Below, in pieces: positions 59,001 through 64,000 of a stretch of 64,000 bases of DNA. The notes under the pieces are model-generated. The model worked only from the letters and a program-made list of their open reading frames with translations, did not search any database and was not told where the DNA came from. The DNA comes from Eledone cirrhosa. Taxonomy: Eukaryota; Mollusca; Cephalopoda; Octopoda; Eledonidae. The position numbers and the translations under genes are program-made. The stretch is taken from contig OZ024741.1 of the NCBI GenBank assembly GCA_964016885.1, forward strand, positions 414,300,081 through 414,364,080. Reading direction: 5' to 3'. The number at the start of each line of letters is the position of its first letter. Position 1 is the stretch's first letter.

Positions 59001-61938
59001 TCTGTCTGTGTGTCTCTGTCTGTGTGTCTCTGTCTGTGTGTCTCTGTCTGTGTGTCTCTGTCTTTGTGTCTCTGTCTTTGTGTCTCTGTCTGTGTGTCTC
59101 TCTCTGTGTGTCTCACTCTGTGTGTCTCTCTCTGTGTGTCTCTCTCTGTGTGTCTGTGTCTGTGTGTCTGTGTGTCTATGTCTGTGCATCTATGTCTGTG
59201 CGTCTATGTCTGTGTGTCTATGTCTGTGTGTCTATGTCTATGTGTCTATGTCTATGTGTCTATGTCTGTGTGTCTGTGTTTCTATGTCTGTGTGTCTCTG
59301 TCTGTGTCTATGTCTGTGTGTCTGTGTCTGTGTGTCTATGTCTGTGTGTGTCTATGTCTGTGTGTCTATGTCTGTGTGTCTATGTCTGTCTGTGTGTCTA
59401 TGTCTGTGTGTCTATGTCTGTGTGTCTGTGTCTGTGTGTCTATGTCTGTGTGTCTCTGTCTGTGTGTCTATGCCTGCGTGTCTCTGTCTGTGTCTGTTGG
59501 TCTGTGTGTATCTGTCTGTGTGTCTGTCTGTGTGTGTGTCTGTGTCTGCGTGTCTCTGTCTGTGTGTCTGTCTGTGTGTCTATGTCTATGTGTCTGTGTC
59601 TGTGTGTCTGTGTCTGTGTGTGTGTGTCTATGTCTGTGTGTGTGTGTCTATGTCTGTGTGTGTGTGTCTATGTCTGTGTGTGTATGTCTGTGTCTGTGTC
59701 TGTGTGTCTGTGTGTCTATGTCTGTGTGTGTATGTGTGTGTCTGTGTGTCTATGTCTGTGTGTGTATGTCTGTGTCTGTGTCTGTGTGTGTATGTCTGTG
59801 TCTGTGTGTATGTCTGTGTCTGTGTGTGTATGTCTGTGTGTGTATGTCTGTGTCTGTGTGTGTATGTCTGTGTCTGTGTGTGTATGTCTGTGTGTCTGTG
59901 TCTGTGTCTGTGTGTCTGTGTCTGTGTGTCTATGTCTGTGTGTCTATGTCTGTGTGTATCTGTCCGTGTGTCTATGTCTGTGTGTCTATGTCTGTGTGTC
60001 TATGTCTGTATGTCTATGTCTGTGTGTCTATGTCTGTGAGTCTCTGTCTGTGTGTCTCTGTCTGTGTGTATCTGTCTGTGTGTCTATGTCTGTGTGTCTG
60101 TCTGTGTGTCTCTGTCTGTGTGTCTCTGTCTGTGTGTCTCTGCCTGTGTGTCTCTGCCTGTGTGTCTCTGTCTGTGTGTCTCTGTCTGTGTGTCTCTGTC
60201 TGTGTGTCTCTGTCTGTGTGTCTCTGTCTTTGTGTCTCTGTCTTTGTGTCTCTGTCTGTGTGTCTCTCTCTGTGTGTCTCACTCTGTGTGTCTCTCTCTG
60301 TGTGTCTCTCTCTGTGTGTCTGTGTCTGTGTGTCTGTGTGTCTATGTCTGTGCATCTATGTCTGTGCGTCTATGTCTGTGTGTCTATGTCTGTGTGTCTA
60401 TGTCTATGTGTCTATGTCTGTGTGTCTGTGTCTGTGTGTCTGTGTTTCTATGTCTGTGTGTCTCTGTCTGTGTCTATGTCTGTGTGTCTGTGTCTGTGTG
60501 TCTATGTCTGTGTGTGTCTGTCTGTGTGTCTATGTCTGTGTGTCTATGTCTGTCTGTGTGTCTATGTCTGTGTGTCTATGTCTGTGTGTCTGTGTCTGTG
60601 TGTCTATGTCTGTGTGTCTCTGTCTGTGTGTCTATGTCTGCGTGTCTCTGTCTGTGTCTGTTGGTCTGTGTGTATCTGTCTGTGTGTCTGTCTGTGTGTG
60701 TGTCTGTGTCTGCGTGTCTCTGTCTGTGTGTCTCTGTCTGTGTGTCTGTCTGTGTGTCTATGTCTATGTGTCTGTGTCTGTGTGTCTGTGTCTGTGTGTG
60801 TGTGTCTATGTCTGTGTGTGTGTGTCTATGTCTGTGTGTGTATGTCTGTGTCTGTGTCTGTGTGTCTGTGTGTCTATGTCTGTGTGTGTATGTGTGTGTC
60901 TGTGTGTCTATGTCTGTGTGTGTATGTCTGTGTCTGTGTCTGTGTGTGTATGTCTGTGTCTGTGTGTATGTCTGTGTCTGTGTGTGTATGTCTGTGTGTG
61001 TATGTCTGTGTCTGTGTGTGTATGTCTGTGTCTGTGTGTGTATGTCTGTGTGTCTGTGTCTGTGTCTGTGTGTCTATGTCTGTGTGTCTATGTCTGTGTG
61101 TATCTGTCCGTGTGTCTATGTCTGTGTGTCTATGTCTGTGTGTATCTGTCTGTGTGTCTATGTCTGTGTGTCTATGTCTGTGTGTCTGTCTGTGTGTCTA
61201 TGTCTATGTCTATGTCTGTGTGTCTATGTCTGTGTGTCTGTCTGTGTGTCTGTGCGTCTGTCTGTGTGTCTATGTCTGAGTGTCTGTGTCTATGTGTCTA
61301 TGTCTGTGTCTGTGTCTGTGTGTGTATGTCTGTGTCTCTGTGTGTATGTCTGTGTCTGTGTCTGTGTGTCTATGTCTGTGTGTGTATGTTTGTGTCTGTG
61401 TGTCTATGTCTGTGTGTGTGTGTCTGTGTGTGTATGTCTGTGTCTGTGTGTCTATGTCTGTGTGTGTATGTTTGTGTCTGTGTGTCTATGTCTGTATGTC
61501 TGTGTCTGTGTGTGTATGTCTGTGTCTGTGTGTGTATGTCTGTGTGTGTGTATGTCTGTGTCTCTGTGTATGTCTGTGTCTGTGTGTGTATGTCTGTGTC
61601 TGTGTGTGTATGCCTGTGTCTGTGTGTGTATGTCTGTGTCTGTATGTCTGTGTCTGTGTGTATGTCTGTGTGTCTATGTCTGTGTGTCTATGTCTATGTC
61701 TGTGTGTCTATGTCTGTGTCTGTGTGTGTATGTTTGTTTTCTGTGTCTGTGTCTGTCTGTGTATCTATGTGTGTCTGTGTGTGTATGTCTGTGTCTGTGT
61801 CTGTGTGTCTATGTCGGTGTCTGTGTGTGTATGTCTGTGTCTGTGTGTGTATGTCTGTGTCTGTGTGTATGTCTGTGTGTCTATGTCTGTGTGTGTATGT
61901 CTGTGTGTCTATGTCTGTGTCTGTGTGTCTGTGTGTCT
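34240..61938. repeat. 27.7-kb TGTC/TGTG/TATG array in an unc79 intron
   Basis: Built of four-base steps TGTC, TGTG, TATG and TCTG, most often as a 14-bp unit CTATGTCTGTGTGT or CTCTGTCTGTGTGT. The + strand is T/G-rich with almost no A outside TATG. Rare variants mark higher-order modules. GTTTGTATGTCAGTGTGTCT occurs near 35129, 36301, 38521, 39691 and 42845, with steps of about 1.17, 2.2, 1.17 and 3.15 kb. TATGACTTTGTGTCTG recurs between 50.4 and 58.0 kb. CTGTTGGTCTGTGTGTATC occurs near 59495 and 60657. Frames of hundreds to 2,000 codons across it (Cys/Val/Ser/Leu-rich, or Thr/His/Arg/Gln-rich on the minus strand) are composition artefacts. Confidence 0.97.
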
Positions 61939-61962
61939 AATCTCCAGTTATCTTCCACTTAC

Positions 61963-62066
61963 CAATATCCGCCCACTCTGGCATACTCCACAGGATGAGG
62001 CAACAAACAGGACACGATGACTTCAAAGTGAGATTTTGCAACTTTCTGAAGCCATTTCGAGATGTA
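61963..62066 (-). CDS. unc79: unc79 exon (first visible), isolated between two arrays
   Basis: This 104-bp minus-strand exon has acceptor TTCCTCTTTCAG and donor TTG|GTAAGT. It encodes [18 protein letters not shown], then [16 protein letters not shown], and ends with TG of a split Trp codon, 34 codons plus two bases. Vertebrate UNC79, as I recall it, has VTKWLKTVCDVRFDVMVMC then LLPKPMEFARVGGYW. The conserved KWL, CLLP-P-E-ARVGGYW and the exact phase fit with the next exon 34 kb away make the call firm. The donor is 23 bp from the TGTC array. The acceptor is about 20 bp from the CAC array, leaving little room for a branch point outside repeat DNA. Confidence 0.9.
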
Positions 62067-62085
62067 CTGAAAGAGGAATTATATA

Positions 62086-63470
62086 ACATCACCATCACTG
62101 TCACTGTCACCACCACCACCACCACCACCACTGTCACCGTCACTGTCACCACCACCACCACCACCACCACCACCACTGTCACCGTCACTGTCACCACCAC
62201 CACCACCATCACTGTCACTGTCACCACCACCACCACTGTCACTGTCACTGTCACCACCACCACCACCATTACTGTCACCACCACCATTACTGTCACCACC
62301 ACCACCACCATCACTGTCACTGTCACCACCACCACCACTGTCACTGTCACTGTCACCACCACCACCACCACCACTGTCACCACCACCATCACTGTCACCA
62401 CCACCACCACCATCACTGTCACCACCACCACCACCACCACTGTCACCACCACCACCACTGTCACCATCACTGTCACCACCACCACCACCACCACTGTCAC
62501 CACCACCACCACTGTCACTGTCACTGTCACCACCACCACCACCACCACTGTCACCACAACCACCGTCACCACCACCACCATCACTGTCACCACCACCACC
62601 ACCACCACTGTCACCACCACCACTGTCACCACCACCACCACTGTCACCATCACTGTCACCACCACCACCACTGTCACTGTCACTGTCACCACCACCACCA
62701 CCACTGTCACCACCACCACCACCACCACTGTCACCACCACCACCACCACCACTGTCACCACCACCACCACCACCACCACCACCACCACTGTCACCACCAC
62801 CACCACCACTGTCACCACCACCACCACCACCACTGTCACCACCACCACCACCACCACCACCACCACTGTCACCACCACCACCACCACCACCACCACTGTC
62901 ACCACCACCACCACCACCACCACCACTGTCACCACCACTATCACCACCACCACCACTGTCACCACCACCACCACCACTGTCACCACCACTGTCACCACCA
63001 CCACCACTGTCACCACCACCACCACCACCACTGTCACCACCACCACCACCACCATCACCACTGTCACCACCACCACCACCACCACCACCACCACCACCAT
63101 CACTGTCACCACCACCACCACCACCACCACCATCACTGTCACCACCACCACCACCATCACTGTCACCACCACCACCACCATCACTGTCACCACCACCACC
63201 ACCACCAGTCACCACCACCACCATCACTGTCACCACCACCACCACCACCAGTCACCACCACCACCATCACTGTCACCACCACCACCACCATCACTGTCAC
63301 CACCACCACCCCCATCACTGTCACTGTCACCACCACCATCACTGTCACCACCACCACCCCCATCACTGTCACTGTCACCACTGTCACCACCACCACCCCC
63401 ATCACCCCCACCACCATCACCGGCACACCCACCCCCACCACCACCATCGCTGTCACCACCACCACTATTA
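62086..63470. repeat. CCA/CTGTCA minisatellite; G-rich on the transcribed unc79 sense strand
   Basis: About 1.4 kb of CACCACCAC runs separated by CACTGTCAC or CATCACTGTCAC, with an 18-24-bp period. On the minus strand, which is the unc79 sense strand, this reads GGTGGTGGTGGTGACAGTG. Thr-rich, Val-rich and Gly/Asp-rich frames on either strand are artefacts. Confidence 0.95.
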
Positions 63471-63810
63471 CCATCATCATCACCACCACCACGATCATCA
63501 CCACCACCATCATTACCACCGTCACCACCATCGTCATCACCACCATCACCATCATCGTCACCACCATCGTCACCACCATCGTCACCACCATCGTCACCAC
63601 CATCGTCACCACCATCACCACCACCATCACCATCATCGTCACCACCACCATCATTACCATCGTCACCACCATCACCACCACCATCACCATCATCGTCACC
63701 ACCATCGTCATCACCACCACCATCACCATCACCATCATCGTCACCACCATCGTCACCACCATCACCACCACCATCACCATCACCGTCACCACCAACACTA
63801 TCATCATGAC
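63471..63810. repeat. CAT/CAC/CGTCAC repeat
   Basis: A diverged continuation of the array, with CACCATCGTCACCAC units and CATCATCG variants, ending near GACAATGATGATGATGAA. Confidence 0.9.
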
Positions 63811-64000
63811 AATGATGATGATGAATAATGGAAAATGAAACAAAACACTGATGTAGAACAAATACTGAATGTGAGAAAGTATTTGAAATATCTTATTTCA
63901 AATAGTTAACTATTGATATTTTATTGATCTGTCTCCCAGTCTACCAGCTTTTAGAGACCTTGTCCAGTCCAACACATCTAAAAGCTATCAACCACTAATA
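63811..64000. other. Single-copy DNA at the window end
   Basis: No exon with both splice borders, repeat or mobile element is visible. It is presumably still unc79 intron, since the preceding exon has not been reached. Confidence 0.5.

Noticed and set aside
61995..63861. Thr-rich, Val-rich and Gly/Asp-rich long frames
   Set aside because: These are direct translations of CAC/GTG trinucleotide repeats in all frames; the real coding in the area is the short unc79 exon on the minus strand, read in another way.

Overview
The window looks like animal DNA, most likely from a cephalopod mollusc of the octopus type. The evidence is a tRNA-derived SINE with a cephalopod-style body, LINE 3' ends that finish in GAT repeats, several Penelope-like retroelements (PLEs), long TA microsatellites and very large tandem arrays. 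No bacterial-style genes, operons or ribosomal RNA genes are seen.

The only host gene I recognise is unc79, which encodes a large auxiliary subunit of the NALCN sodium-leak channel. It lies on the minus strand as four small consecutive exons at 61963-62066, 27685-27598, 27024-26936 and 24766-24643. All have AG/GT splice borders and compatible phases, and together they encode 135 codons. The first visible intron is 34,277 bp and is almost entirely tandem repeats: a 29-bp satellite at about 28.2-34.2 kb and a 27.7-kb TGTC/TGTG/TATG array at 34.24-61.94 kb. The 104-bp exon at 62 kb sits about 20-25 bp from a satellite on each side. The intron after the last visible exon runs past the start of the window, so everything from 1 to 24,642 appears to be intronic.

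That 24.6 kb is a retroelement graveyard. Region by region it holds: a PLE (A, + strand, 1-2192) with a 2.7-kb 3' region; a Ty3/gypsy element (- strand, 4928-9510) with one LTR, a polypurine tract and broken protease-RT-RNaseH-integrase; PLE B (- strand, about 10.03-13.5 kb), split by a 5'-truncated LINE (12420-13277) with a 5-bp target duplication; PLE C (+ strand, 13.82-17.85 kb); PLE D (endonuclease end only, - strand, 18.1-18.9 kb); a 194-bp-arm inverted repeat (20426-20815); a TTAA-flanked piggyBac element (21493-23630) carrying a LINE and a SINE; and a second SINE whose tail matches the LINE 3' end (24144-24480).

Two cross-cutting patterns stand out. First, hammerhead-ribozyme-like cores (CTGANGA, stem II, GAAA) occur 3' of all four PLE coding remnants, in the matching orientation, and in further PLE-like ends; nine copies are listed, two of them decayed. 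Second, the 29-bp satellite unit equals the right end of a 225-bp TTAA-flanked piggyBac-like MITE that directly borders the array, so the satellite was probably seeded by the end of a transposon.
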